This document shows positions 37,882-48,147 of a stretch of DNA of 64,000 bases, one piece after another; the first letter of the stretch is position 1; each line of letters opens with the position of its first letter. The position numbers were made by a program, and so were the translations under genes. The stretch comes from Batkoa obscura (lineage: Eukaryota; Entomophthoromycota; Entomophthoromycetes; Entomophthorales; Batkoaceae). Under the pieces are notes generated by a model that worked only from the letters and a program-made list of their open reading frames with translations, was not told the origin of the DNA and searched no databases. The stretch lies in assembly GCA_030770535.1 (NCBI GenBank), contig JASVEC010000061.1, positions 1 to 64,000 of the forward strand, read 5' to 3'.

Positions 37882-39001
37882 GTTTTACAATATAAAATAA
37901 ATATTAGGGAATAAAAACTCATGTTTAAATTTAGCTTTATCTAAATAGTTGCTTTATACATTTTATTTTGTGAATAATAATAATCATTTGAAAGTAATAG
38001 TATTTCTCTTAAGCTTGTATTTAGGACTAGTCTAAACTTGGACAGATTTTTATTTAAAAAACTAATAAAATAATTCATATATGTAAATGGCTTTTTACTA
38101 GGAACTTTACTGGTGTTGGGTCCAATTTTGGGTGATAGTATTTTTGACATTTATATATAAGTTTATTATTTAAAATCCTAGATTTATTTCATAATCCAGC
38201 TAAGCTGTTTATGTCAGTTTTTGAATTTACCAGGCTTTTACTGCTAGAGTTACAACTTATTTTGAGTATTTATAAACATTATATTAACCCTGCATCTAGT
38301 TGATAAAATTGTTTATTCTATAATAGATGTTCAAAATGTCTTTTAGTGTTTTATTTTTAAGCATTTAGTATAAGATTTTCATCCCATCACAGTCATCTTG
38401 AGTAAATTTCAATAAATCACCATAAAATTTATTTTATAATTGATGAAAGTAAATAAAATATAAAACCTTGATACAAAGTTGATCATTTTATTGTTGAAAC
38501 ATACTAATTTTTATAGTATTTAAATTTTTGGCCATTCATTTTTCTATTGCCAGAAATAATTTCAGTAATTCGCTAAATTGTCTTTTGAGATAGATATAGT
38601 GTGGTGAAAATTATGTGGTTAAATGCTAATAAGATCTTTAAAACATAAATTTTCTTTCCTTCATCAACAGTCCATCACTTGGTGACAAATAATGTTTGCC
38701 ACTAAGTAATGAAAATGGCATCCTTCTGTATTCTAAAACATGCCAAACGCTTTGACGATGTGCAAAATAAACTTTGTTTTATTAATACAAATATAAAATG
38801 AAATAAACCAATCACTTAATTCCACTTTCGACAAAATTAAAAACTCAACATAAATTGAAGCCAATAATAGCCTCCCAGAGGATTGTGAAGAACTAGAAAG
38901 ATCAAGGTTAATTGGCTATTCATAAAGGTAAAAAAGAAAACAATTTAAGGTGAAAAATAGAGATTTAATCTAAATAATCAAAATTGTCAACAAAATATAA
39001 A

Positions 39002-40218
39002 ATGGAGGTAAACAAAGACGAAGCAATAAGATGTTTAGCCATTGCTAAAAAGAAAGAGCAACAAGGAGATTATTCTTCAGCGTTAAAGTTTTGTCGCAAA
39101 TCCATTGCTTTATTTCCAACCGACCAAGCCAAACAATATTTGAAAATTATTGAGCCAAAAAGTAAAGAAAGCCCAGAAAAAGTAAAAGTTGAAATTAAAC
39201 AAGAAAAGGAAAGTGTAAAAATGAGCAATAGTAATTCAAGTAGTAGAGCTTATACAAAAGAGCAAGTGGAAGAAGTCATTGAAATCAAGCGAAATTCAGG
39301 AGATTTTTATAAGATACTCAGGATAACTAAAGAAGCCACTGAAAACGAAATTAAAAAGGCATATAAAAAAGTAAGGAACTTTTCTTTATCTGAACTATAA
39401 TTCACCTTGTTATTAGTTAGCTTTAAAATTCCATCCAGATAAAAATAGCGCCCCAGGAGCAGACGAGGCCTTTAAACGTAATATTATTTAAAAAACAGTT
39501 GGAATAAATGCTTAAATCTTTTATAGTTGTTAGCAAAGCGTTTTCAGTACTGTCAGATCCTGACAAGAAATCAGCTTATGATAGATACGGCGGAGATCCT
39601 GAGCAACGTAATTCCGGACCACAATATAATCCAGGATTTAGGTATCAAGAAGAAGTAAGTCCTGAAGAGTTATTTAATATGTTTTTTGGGGCTTCAAATT
39701 TCGGCCCTGGATTTCATAGTACGTTTGTGGGACCAGATGGACGTCAATATATGCGTAGAAATCGTCAACAACCTAGAGCTAATACTACCCAATTTGAAAC
39801 CAATTTTAACCTTATTCAGTTACTTCCCATTCTTTTATTACTAGTTTTTTCACTCTTTTCAACTTTATTTACACCAGCTAACTTAAGAGAGCCTGACTAT
39901 ACATTCGAAAGGGCACCTAGGTTTACTAAAAGTTATAATACTCAATCAAGGGGAATTACTTATTACGCTGATCCTAAAGAGATGCTTACCTTTAAATCTA
40001 AGGCAAATAAGCAGAGATTTAATCAATTTGAAAAGGATGTGGAATCGTATTATGTCAGATCAGTTTATCAACAATGTATTAACCAGAGGGATAGATTAAA
40101 TAGCGAAATTGCTGAAGCAACTGGCTGGTTTGGTTGGAATAGAAATGAAAAAAGGCTGAAAGAATTAAGAAGCAGAAGATTACCAAAATGTGATGAATAT
40201 CGAAGACTTATTGGGTAA
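39002..40218 (+). CDS. ER-membrane J-domain co-chaperone, DNAJB12/DNAJB14 (Hlj1) type
   Basis: Tail-region-anchored ER protein whose J domain recruits Hsp70 for ER-associated degradation. The exons are 39002-39370, 39417-39477 and 39527-40218; introns are 46 and 49 bp. The product is 373 residues, close to human DNAJB12 (375). The start is the ATG giving MEVNKDEAIRCLAIAKKK, the family's typical N-terminus. The J domain runs from about residue 100 (DFYKILRITKEATENEIKK) through KFHPDKN, with HPD intact, to AFSVLSDPDKKSAYDRYGGD. A Gly/Phe-rich linker follows, then one membrane segment (LIQLLPILLLLVFSLFSTLF, about residue 250), then a DUF1977-like lumenal C-terminus. Middle exon joins restore a perfect J-domain reading. 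Confidence 0.92.
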
Positions 40219-40818
40219 TTTTAAAATCGTGCTTTTAAAAAATGTTAGATTATCTCCTTTTACTTTAATATAATCTCTTTTTATTTTACTCATGTTATAA
40301 TATGTTATTCTTTAATTATTTATTTATTTATTTAGTATATTTTTGAAAAATAATCAGATTTGTCCAAGTAAGTGTCTTTTATAAAATAAATTTAGGAGTA
40401 CTAAGTATAATTAAGTTTATTGTTTGAATATCATGAGTTATATGAGGCAATTAAATAAGCACATTTTGGTAATAAGTAGGCTCTCACAGTTTATTTTTAA
40501 TTTTGAAAGTATTTAGTTAAAAATATTTATACGAATGCATGTTCATTATATTTATTTCTATATCAGCATACCTTGATTATAGTTTACTTCAAGTACCGTC
40601 TTTTCAGATATTTTACACGATATATACGACATTGGTTTACTTAATATTATGAATCAATCCAAAGTCGCTAAACCATAAAGTTTTATTTGTGTATTATAAA
40701 ACATTATAAAAAACTAGTCATGAAAAGTGGTGTAGTTTACTACTGTTTATTAAAATAATCATCTCAGAATAAATTTTATGGTGGCATATAAGTAAAAAGT
40801 GTTGTACACTTTATAAAA
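40219..40818. other. Convergent intergenic region DNAJB12-like / SDHAF1
   Basis: 3'-to-3' spacer in which nothing is recognised. Confidence 0.55.
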
Positions 40819-41110
40819 TTAATTAAACTTTACATTTTTGATGCCTTCTCCAGAGTAAATTTCTAGCTGCCTTTTACCCTTTCTTAATAAAAATTCAATG
40901 GTATTAAAATCTTTATGATCTATATTTTTATATTTATCAAACTGATATCTTGCATATTGTTTAAATGATGTCCTGTTCTCCTACAATTATTTAGTTATAA
41001 ATGATTCCTTATAATTCTATACTATTGTTTACTTCTGGCTTCAATCTTACTGCTCTTAACACAGTACGATACAATGCTAATATTTCTTTTTGCAAACCCG
41101 ATTTCTTCAT
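40819..41110 (-). CDS. SDHAF1: Succinate dehydrogenase assembly factor 1 (LYR protein)
   Basis: Small LYR-motif protein of the mitochondrial matrix that helps put iron-sulfur clusters into the Sdh2 subunit of complex II. There are two exons, 40819-40980 and 41033-41110 (minus strand), joined over a 52-bp intron, giving 79 residues. The start MKKSGLQKEILALYRTVLRA has the SGLQ...xLYRxxLRA pattern of SDHAF1/Sdh6. It continues with TSFKQYARYQF and IEFLLRKGKRQLEIY, matching the family's F...IEYLLRxGxRQLE(M/L). The gene is head-to-head with the alkyltransferase-like gene 372 bp away. Confidence 0.85.
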
Positions 41111-41482
41111 TAAAATTAAAATGAAATTTTAAAAAATCATATTTTGAAAAATAGTTTAATCATTTCTGAATAAAGGTGAAATATGATTGGTTAATCAAAT
41201 GTCAATTTGATGCTTGTTGATAATTTAGATTTCATGAATTCAAAATTCAAATTGCTCTGTTGACTCATTTTAAACATAATATGGGTATTTGATTTTTTAT
41301 TTTTCAAATACAAAAATAGAAAAAATCTTTATATTAAACTCAGCAAACACAAAATCAAAAATGCCCATTTCGTGTTTAAATCAAATCAATAGTAGGATTT
41401 TTTTAAAGGACGATTAGTAATTCTATAGCTGCGCATTTCGAATATAAATAAACACAAATTGATTATTTTTATAGAAATAAAA
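41111..41482. other. Bidirectional promoter region SDHAF1 / alkyltransferase-like
   Basis: Shared upstream region of two divergent genes. Its middle (41279-41371) carries a possible second small inverted-repeat element, listed separately. Confidence 0.55.
41279..41371. repeat. Possible second small inverted-repeat element
   Basis: ATATGGGTATTTGATTTTTT on the left resembles the reverse complement of the right end (AAAATCAAAAATGCCCATTT). Length about 93 bp. Its interior differs from the 105-bp family. Only this copy was found with both ends, so this is tentative. Confidence 0.35.
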
Positions 41483-42136
41483 ATGAAAACTCCTAGTAAA
41501 TTAACTGAACATCCAAGAATTAAAGAGCTGAATGAGTTAATTCAAGCTTGTGGTAAATCAATTGTTATTATGACTTACAAGTATAATAAACTATATTAGA
41601 TTCCTTTAACAAAAAGACAAATACAAAATTAACTTTGCATCAAATAAAAGTTCTTAGTTGCTGTATTCAGGTATAGCTTATTATTTACTATTTATTTTCG
41701 TAATATTTGTTTATTTTATAGATACCAGAAGGTAATTTGAGAGTACAAGTATAATAGATGCGTATTTTAAAATACAAATAGGCAGCTTTAGTACTTATGG
41801 GGCTATTGCTAGAGCATTAAAGAGTTCACCAAGAGCTGGTAATTCATTTTGTTGTTTTTAAAAGCAAACTTTGTAATGTGTTTAAGTTGGTCAAGCATTA
41901 AGAAATAATCCTTTTGCGCCTACAGTACCATGCCATAGAGTCATAACTTCAGATTATAAGATTGGTGGTTTTGATGGGTATCCTTGTATAAACTAATATT
42001 GATTACTTTATTAACTATTTAAAGTCAATGGGGCTCTGGCACGAAGATACAGGCTAAAAAAGAATTATTAACTAAAGAAGGTTTAGTTTTTAATGAGAAG
42101 TTAAAAACTAAACTTTTTATCAATTTTGAAGTTTAA
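41483..42136 (+). CDS. O6-alkylguanine-DNA alkyltransferase-like protein, DNA-binding domain only
   Basis: Member of the MGMT DNA-binding-domain family, which reverses O6-alkylguanine damage by moving the alkyl group to a cysteine, or flags it for repair. The exons are 41483-41552, 41600-41670, 41722-41731, 41782-41838, 41887-41977 and 42025-42136, giving 136 residues. It contains IPEGSFSTYGAIARAL, then SSPRAVGQALRNNPFA, which includes the recognition-helix arginine, and the active-site block VPCHRVI, then GGFDGQWGSG. The family's N-terminal RNase-H-like domain is absent; full MGMT has about 200 residues. The third exon is only 10 bp. The acceptor cysteine is kept, so it may be catalytic, unlike bacterial alkyltransferase-like proteins. 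All phases close. Confidence 0.87.
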
Positions 42137-42486
42137 CTAGTATAAATTTTCTTAATAAATTATATATACCACTACTATATACACACATTGTTTATATATA
42201 TATATTATATATATGCCCTTATATTAATAGAATTGGAATAAATAAATTAAAAAATGAAAAAGCTTTTTACATTTAAATTAACGTCAAATAACATCAATTA
42301 CCTAGTCTTAAACCTAACTTGATTAAGATTGTATCTTTTTTGACTTTGTTTAATTCTGTGCTTATATCAAAAATAGAACTATAAAGCTCATATTTACGTC
42401 ACTTATAACAGAAACAGCATAAAGTGATGATTAAAAATTAACTTATCACTATTTGAACATTAGTTTCCTTTCTTTTTTTAAATAAA
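42137..42486. other. Intergenic region
   Basis: AT-rich spacer with a short TA-rich tract near 42190-42216. Nothing else is recognised. Confidence 0.5.
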
Positions 42487-43056
42487 ATGTTAAATCACCC
42501 AATTCGTGTTTATTTAATAACTACTTTGCAACATACACTAGCATTAGGATTCACCTATGTATCTTTGATATTCCCTAACTGGCTAGTCTTTCGAGCACCA
42601 GAGCCTCTAGGTTTTCGTACAACTTATGGATTATTTCAAAAGTGTTCTATAATAACTAATCACTGTCGACCATTTCCAGATGAAGTTCAAGGAGATTGTA
42701 ATGAAGAAGGCTTTTGTAGATTATGGTACACTGCAAGGTACACTCAACTTTTTGCTACTATTTTAGGTACTATTACCCTCTTTTTCTTCCTCTTTATACT
42801 TTTTAGTGACGCGCGTAAACAATACAAAGCTTGGCCTTTAGCTTTAGGTGCTTCTGCTGCTTATACTGTATTGCAATTGGTTTCGTTTTCTTCCATCGCT
42901 TACTTGTTTAATAATTCTGCTGAGTTCTATATTGGAACTAACTATGATTTTTCTTTCTATTTAAATTTAGCTTCATGGTTACTTTCAGTTATTGGAGGTG
43001 CAGTAATTTTGGTTTCATTTCCATTCAGGGCTAACGGATATCAAGAAATTAATTAA
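42487..43056 (+). CDS. Claudin/PMP22-like four-helix membrane protein
   Basis: Uncharacterised 189-residue single-exon protein. Hydrophobic segments lie at about residues 9-30, 88-108, 116-140 and 157-180. The first extracellular loop has LFPNW-like IFPNWLVF, GLFQKC and a second cysteine pair (GDCNEEGFC), with LWYTARYTQL leading into helix 2. This topology, with W...GL(F/W)..C in loop 1, is that of the claudin/PMP22/clc-like superfamily; fungal members include Sur7/PalI-type proteins. Its role could be in plasma-membrane organisation or pH/stress sensing, but no function can be assigned. The start ATG is the first in frame. Confidence 0.75.
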   Translation: MLNHPIRVYLITTLQHTLALGFTYVSLIFPNWLVFRAPEPLGFRTTYGLFQKCSIITNHCRPFPDEVQGDCNEEGFCRLWYTARYTQLFATILGTITLFFFLFILFSDARKQYKAWPLALGASAAYTVLQLVSFSSIAYLFNNSAEFYIGTNYDFSFYLNLASWLLSVIGGAVILVSFPFRANGYQEIN

Positions 43057-44942
43057 GCTACTAAAACGGAAGCCTTCTATATTATTTATTATTCATGAAA
43101 TAAATATAAAAATCCATAATTAGCTTTTTTAATTTAACATTAAATTTGTATATTTATTTATTTGTTTAAGTATACTTCAAACGGAAAATCTCAAATTGTA
43201 TATCATTGTTATGGTAAAATTGTATTTCAGCCTTAAATCGAGTATAGATGGAAATACCTTTCCACTTTATTGTTTTCCCATTTATGCTAGGGTAAACTTG
43301 AAAATTCTACTTAATGTTGAAATAAAACATTATATTATCAACCCATAGCCTATTTTCTTGATAAAATAACAAATATGAATAAAAGAACATCCCATGTGTA
43401 AAACTTAGCAAACTAAATATTTATAATATCTATTCAACAACTAAGTAATAAGTTATATTTGCATTATCCTTGAATACTTTTAACAGCTTCACAAAATACA
43501 AAGTATTATTTAAGAATTATAATTTGTAATAAAAGTTTATTTTAATCATCCTTTATAATAGTTTCACTTAACTATTATAATAATCTAGATATTTATTAAC
43601 TCTGAAATTATTATACTAAGAATATAATATTAGTAATTTAGCAAAAATAAAGAGAATAAATCATTGAAAAATCATACAAAATTATTAAATATAATCTATT
43701 ATTAAAAAGTGTATTATGATCTTATAAATAACTTTTAGCGTAATAAAGGAAATAATACAATCATTTAATTATACTTGTTTCAAATCTAATTATAAAATTA
43801 AATAAAAGATGATTAAAATTATTATTGTAATTAGTATCTAATTTATGTACTTTGTTTCTCATTATTGAGTAAAGCGTTAAATTTTCGAATAAAGTTTTAA
43901 TATCAGTATTATAATAGTTCAACTTATTTCGAAGTATCCATCATATAAATCTTCTTTAATATATTACTACATAAAGTATATTATTTTAACAAACCAAATT
44001 TTATTATTTAAAATAGAATTAATGGTTAATTTTAAATTAAGCTGTAACAAAAAAGCCACAAGAAAATTAAATTTTAATTTAATTTAATTTAAACCGGCTC
44101 GGCTAAAGGAATAATAACGCTTAACAAGAACAGACAGTAGATGGATTTTGTGTGAATATGTATTTGATATATCTTGTGAAATGTATATTTAATAAATAGT
44201 AATAAAAATACAGTTATAATGAAAGTGGCATAAAAAGTTGTATATTTAGTTGGTAATAAAAGTTTCTATTCCAAACAACTTTTAGTTTGAATTGATAGTT
44301 ATGAAATATTTTCTAAATTAAATAACCAATTTAAATCGATAAAAAATGATTTCATAATGAAATCACTCTTACTAGAACCTAGAAACGTTGAAATTTAAAA
44401 ATAAAAATGAGTCAAATAAAGTTAAATCTAGTTAATAATTTAATGAAGATTTACTTCATTCAATATTTTATATGATCTGTATCAAATAACTGAGCTTCAA
44501 TATTGATAGTAGCAATGATGAAAATAAAGATAATTAAAAATATAAACGCAAATAATTCTAGGTCTGATCAAAGTATTACCGCTAAAGCTGTTCCAGCCAA
44601 TAAAAATCTTTGGTATAAGACCAACTTTAAACATAAAATGGCCAGTTGAATTTATTTGGAATCTTAAATTAACACCATTGCTATAGATGTTTGCTAATTG
44701 ACAATTGTTCATGTAAGAATGACCAATAGATTTTTTGGGGATGCCCAATCAAAAAGATATAATGACAAATTTAAGTAGAGAACTTCCAAATATAGTAATC
44801 AAAAATTGGATTGGTAATCAAGGTGTAATTTTATTATGATTGAACTCAGCAAATGTTATAAATATAAAAGCAGAGACATGAATTTAGGATAAATTTAATT
44901 ACTGGAAATTTCCAAACATTTCTAAATCATTCAAATATTCAG
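43057..44942. other. Long AT-rich intergenic region
   Basis: No repeat-family copy and no supported gene. A minus-strand open frame at 44497-44748 has no recognisable motif and was not accepted. A small GC-richer patch lies near 44095-44110. Confidence 0.55.
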
Positions 44943-46374
44943 ATGTTTGATAGTCTTCGTTCTATATTAAAAGGTTCTCCAACTAAATCAAAATTTGATA
45001 GCGTACATATGAATCAATTACCTGATCATATAGCTGAACAGCTAAAGAAATCGAAAATCAAGCAGTTTGAATCTGTACCTTACTTGCATTTCCTCAATAA
45101 ACTTGGAGAGTAAGTATTATAATTAAATCTAACAACTAGAGACTTATATTTTATTTAGCGGTGCTTTTAGCAATGTCTATAGAGCTTATGACTCTCTTTT
45201 AGAAAAAGAGGTAGCTGTGAAGGTAGTAGATAAGCTTCATTTAAGCCCTAGCCAACGTAATTTTGTACACAAAGAAGTAGCCATTCTTAGAGCTTGTAAT
45301 CATCCTAATATTGTTAAACTCCATCACTTCCATGAAGATAAATACCATTATATGGTCTCTTTAGAATTAGTTAATGGTGGCGAATTATTTAATAAGATCA
45401 TTGATCATACCTATTTTTCCGAACCATTGTGTCGCCATGTTATCTCTCAAGTAGCTGAAGGAATTAGATATCTCCATGAAGAGCAAGGTGTAGTTCATCG
45501 TGATATTAAGCCTGAAAACATTCTATTTGAAAAAATTCCAATAATTGAAGATCCTGAACCTTATTTAGCTAAAGGATATAAAGTCCATGAAGGCCGCGAA
45601 GGTGAAGGTTATATCGTAGAGGGAATTGGTGGTGCTGGCATTGGAAGAGTTAAAATTGCTGATTTTGGACTTAGTAAAAAAGTCATGGATAAATGCACAC
45701 AAACCCCTTGTGGTACAGTTGGTTATACTGCACCAGAAATCGTCAAAGATGAGCTTTACAGTTATTCAGTCGATATGTGGGCTTTAGGATGTGTTCTCTA
45801 TACTTTATTATGTGGATTCCCACCTTTTTATGATGAAGATATTAATATTTTGACCGAAAAGGTAGCACATGGCTACTTTGAATTCCTTACCCCATGGTGG
45901 GATGATATTTCTAAATCAGCCAAATCTTTAGTATCACATTTATTAGTAGTTAATCCTAAAGTTAGATATGATTGCAATAATTTGTTTACTCATCCATGGA
46001 TGCGCCAAGAGAAACCACCAATGGCTAAACGTCGTGCTGCACATTCATTAGCCACACCTATTACACCTAGTGTTACACTTAAAGCAGCTTTTGATGTTTC
46101 ATTTGCAGTACAAATTCTCCAAGACGATGATACAAATCGTCGTATAGGAACCTTAGATAAAGGCACAGTTTCACTTGAAGACACAACAAACTATGAAGCA
46201 CTCAATTCATTACACGAATCTAATCAAATGAAATTGTTTAACCGTGGTATCCTTGGTGAAGAAGAGGTTGAAAAGGGATTTGCTCTTAATTTGAATAAGG
46301 CCAGTATCTTAGACAAGAGACAAAGAAAAGTAGATAAAGCCCCAAGGAAACAACCCATATCGATAGTAGCTTAA
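44943..46374 (+). CDS. CAMK-family protein kinase, Rck2/Srk1 (MAPKAP-kinase-like) type
   Basis: Ser/Thr kinase. Fungal Rck2/Srk1 act downstream of stress MAP kinases on translation and the cell cycle. The exons are 44943-45109 and 45159-46374, giving 460 residues. The catalytic domain has LGDGAFSNVYRAYD (Gly loop, split by the intron), VAVKVVDK, VHRDIKPEN, DFGLSK, PCGTVGYTAPEIV and SVDMWALGCVLYTLLCGFPP, then STPWWDD-like FLTPWWDDISKSAKSL and HPWM. A stretch of about 45 residues between HRDIKPEN and DFG, including EDPEPYLAKGYKVHEG and a Gly-rich part, is characteristic of Srk1/Rck2 kinases. The TPCGT threonine is the likely activation site. The C-terminal tail is short and basic at the end. 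Confidence 0.88.
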
Positions 46375-47029
46375 TTTATTTCTAACTTACAATATACTGC
46401 CCAGGGGCTACCTTATTTTGACTCCTCTAACCTATTATACTTAAAAAAAGATACTTAACTGTTTAAATTTACGTTACATTTTTTAATAAATATTTTATTT
46501 GTAATTTACGTTTTATTTGACAAACATTATAAATACTAAGAAATATATTCGTTTAAGAGTAGAAATAGAGTTTGACAAATTAATATTGATTTTTGAAACT
46601 CATAAATAAAGACAGCTTTCAAGTCAACCATTTTTTCAGCCTAGTTTAATATACTTTTCAGATTTAATTTGATTGAGTTGTTTATTCCTTAAATAAATTC
46701 AACGTATTGAACTAGCATACCAATACTAAAATAAATCATATAGTTAGGGGCCTAATTTGATACTAGTCTCAGTTAATAAATAGTTTTAGTTTAAGTAGCC
46801 TTCAAGTTCAATATGACTATTTTAATTAGATAGAAAACAAGTTTGAAATTAAGTAAAAGTTGGAGAATAATAGAAAATATTTCATTTTAGTCATTGAACT
46901 AATACTATACTATCCCTCTTCTCGATGTGATTTCGTATTAGTTATCTTACATATTTTATATATCTGATGTTTAACTGTTTCTGTATTTTTTTCTACTCAT
47001 AGATTTAAATGAATAATTAATTTGTTACT

Positions 47030-47138
47030 CTATATGAGGATGTATTTTAATGTTTAAGAGTTTTACTAACAAATTTTCCGCTTAAACAGCGCTTAAAAAA
47101 TGGAAAAATAATGAAGTCAAAAAAACACTCCCATATAT
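47030..47138 (+). mobile_element. 105-bp foldback MITE-like repeat, copy 16
   Basis: Forward-orientation copy, TATATGAGGATGTATTTTAA to ACACTCCCATATA. Confidence 0.85.
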
Positions 47139-47436
47139 CCTTCTTTTAAATACCTAATGGTATAACACTTACTGTCTTTAACAAATACTCCGAAAACAAA
47201 ATAATAATAAGGTCTATATTAATCTCTTCGTTAAACTTTAGTTGAAAATGCTTACTTTTATGTGGACTATAGGCTTGTAGTCCAGTTCAAATAGTTATAA
47301 GGTTGGATAAAAAACAAATATAAAAATAAACAATTCTTCTCTTATATTGAATTCAAATAATTTGATACAGTCTAAATGTAAGCCAATAGCATAGGATATC
47401 CATTGACAATTACCTAATAGTACAGTACGAAGGGGG

Positions 47437-47541
47437 CATATGGAGGTGTTTTTTGGCTTCATCACTTTTTCTGTCTTTTAAGCGCTATTTGAATCGAAAA
47501 TTACTAGTAAGATTCTTAAACACAAAAATATATTACCATAT
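47437..47541 (-). mobile_element. 105-bp foldback MITE-like repeat, copy 17
   Basis: Reverse-orientation copy, CATATGGAGGTGTTTTTTGG to ATATTACCATAT. Confidence 0.8.
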
Positions 47542-47659
47542 TTTATAGATATACAAATTTGTTCATTTGGGTGCAGCTATTTTGAACCTAATAAATTAAA
47601 TTATAACCTGAGAAGTTATTTGAATTAAATAGTAATTTTAATGTTCACGAGGAATAAGC

Positions 47660-47731
47660 GCCTTCTTGGCTCAGTTGGCAGAGCGTCCGCCTAGTAAGCG
47701 GAAGGTCATTGGTTCGATTCCGATAGAAGGC
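47660..47731 (+). tRNA. tRNA-Thr (anticodon AGU)
   Basis: A 72-base cloverleaf without intron. The acceptor stem GCCTTCT pairs with AGAAGGC. The D arm is GGCTC...GAGC with AGTTGGCA in the loop. The anticodon stem TCCGC/GCGGA encloses the loop CTAGTAA, so the anticodon is AGT in DNA, which reads Thr codons after A-to-I editing. The T arm is ATTGG TTCGATT CCGAT. A- and B-box promoter sequences are internal as usual. Confidence 0.95.
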
Positions 47732-47748
47732 ACATACATACCCTCCCT

Positions 47749-47822
47749 TATGAAGGTATTTTTTCCATCTTTTAAGCATCATTAGGTGAAAAAATGTTAA
47801 ATTCTTAAGAGATATCTCTATA
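47749..47822 (-). mobile_element. Fragment of a 105-bp foldback repeat next to tRNA-Thr
   Basis: Keeps TTTTTTCCATCTTTTAAGC and TTAAATTCTTAAG, but both ends are missing or degraded. It begins 17 bp after the tRNA gene. Confidence 0.55.
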
Positions 47823-47928
47823 TAGGAGTGTTTTTTTCGACTTCATTACCTTTTTCATTTTTAAGCACTGTTTAAGCGGAAAATTTGTTAGTAAAATTCT
47901 TAAATACAAAAATACAACTCCATATATT
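47821..47928 (-). mobile_element. 105-bp foldback MITE-like repeat, copy 18
   Basis: Reverse-orientation copy, TATAGGAGTGTTTTTTTCGA to ACAACTCCATATA. Confidence 0.8.
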
Positions 47929-48147
47929 TTTTTCTAAGCTAAATAAACATTTGTAAATATTAAGGTAGTTAAAAATGAACAATGTACTTGAGATGTTTAC
48001 TATGTTTTAAACCAAAAAATTGAAAATTACTTTATATAGCTATCCGTTCTCTAGTTCATTTATTAAATCAATTGATTGAATATCGTAGCAATAATAATTA
48101 AAAAGCTTTATGTATTAGAACTACTTTTTGTTCCTCAAAAATAAGAA

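Larger units (their letters stand above)
36630..39001. other. Intergenic region with four foldback repeats
   Basis: It contains copies 12-15 of the foldback family between 37091 and 37881. The rest, including the roughly 1.1 kb before the DNAJB12-like gene, shows no supported gene. Confidence 0.6.
46375..48147. other. Intergenic region with tRNA gene and foldback repeats
   Basis: Holds tRNA-Thr, three full foldback copies and one fragment, all listed. No protein gene is supported. Confidence 0.6.

Noticed and set aside
44497-44748. Minus-strand open frame of 83 codons
   Set aside because: No recognisable motif, no plausible neighbouring exons and an AT-rich background.
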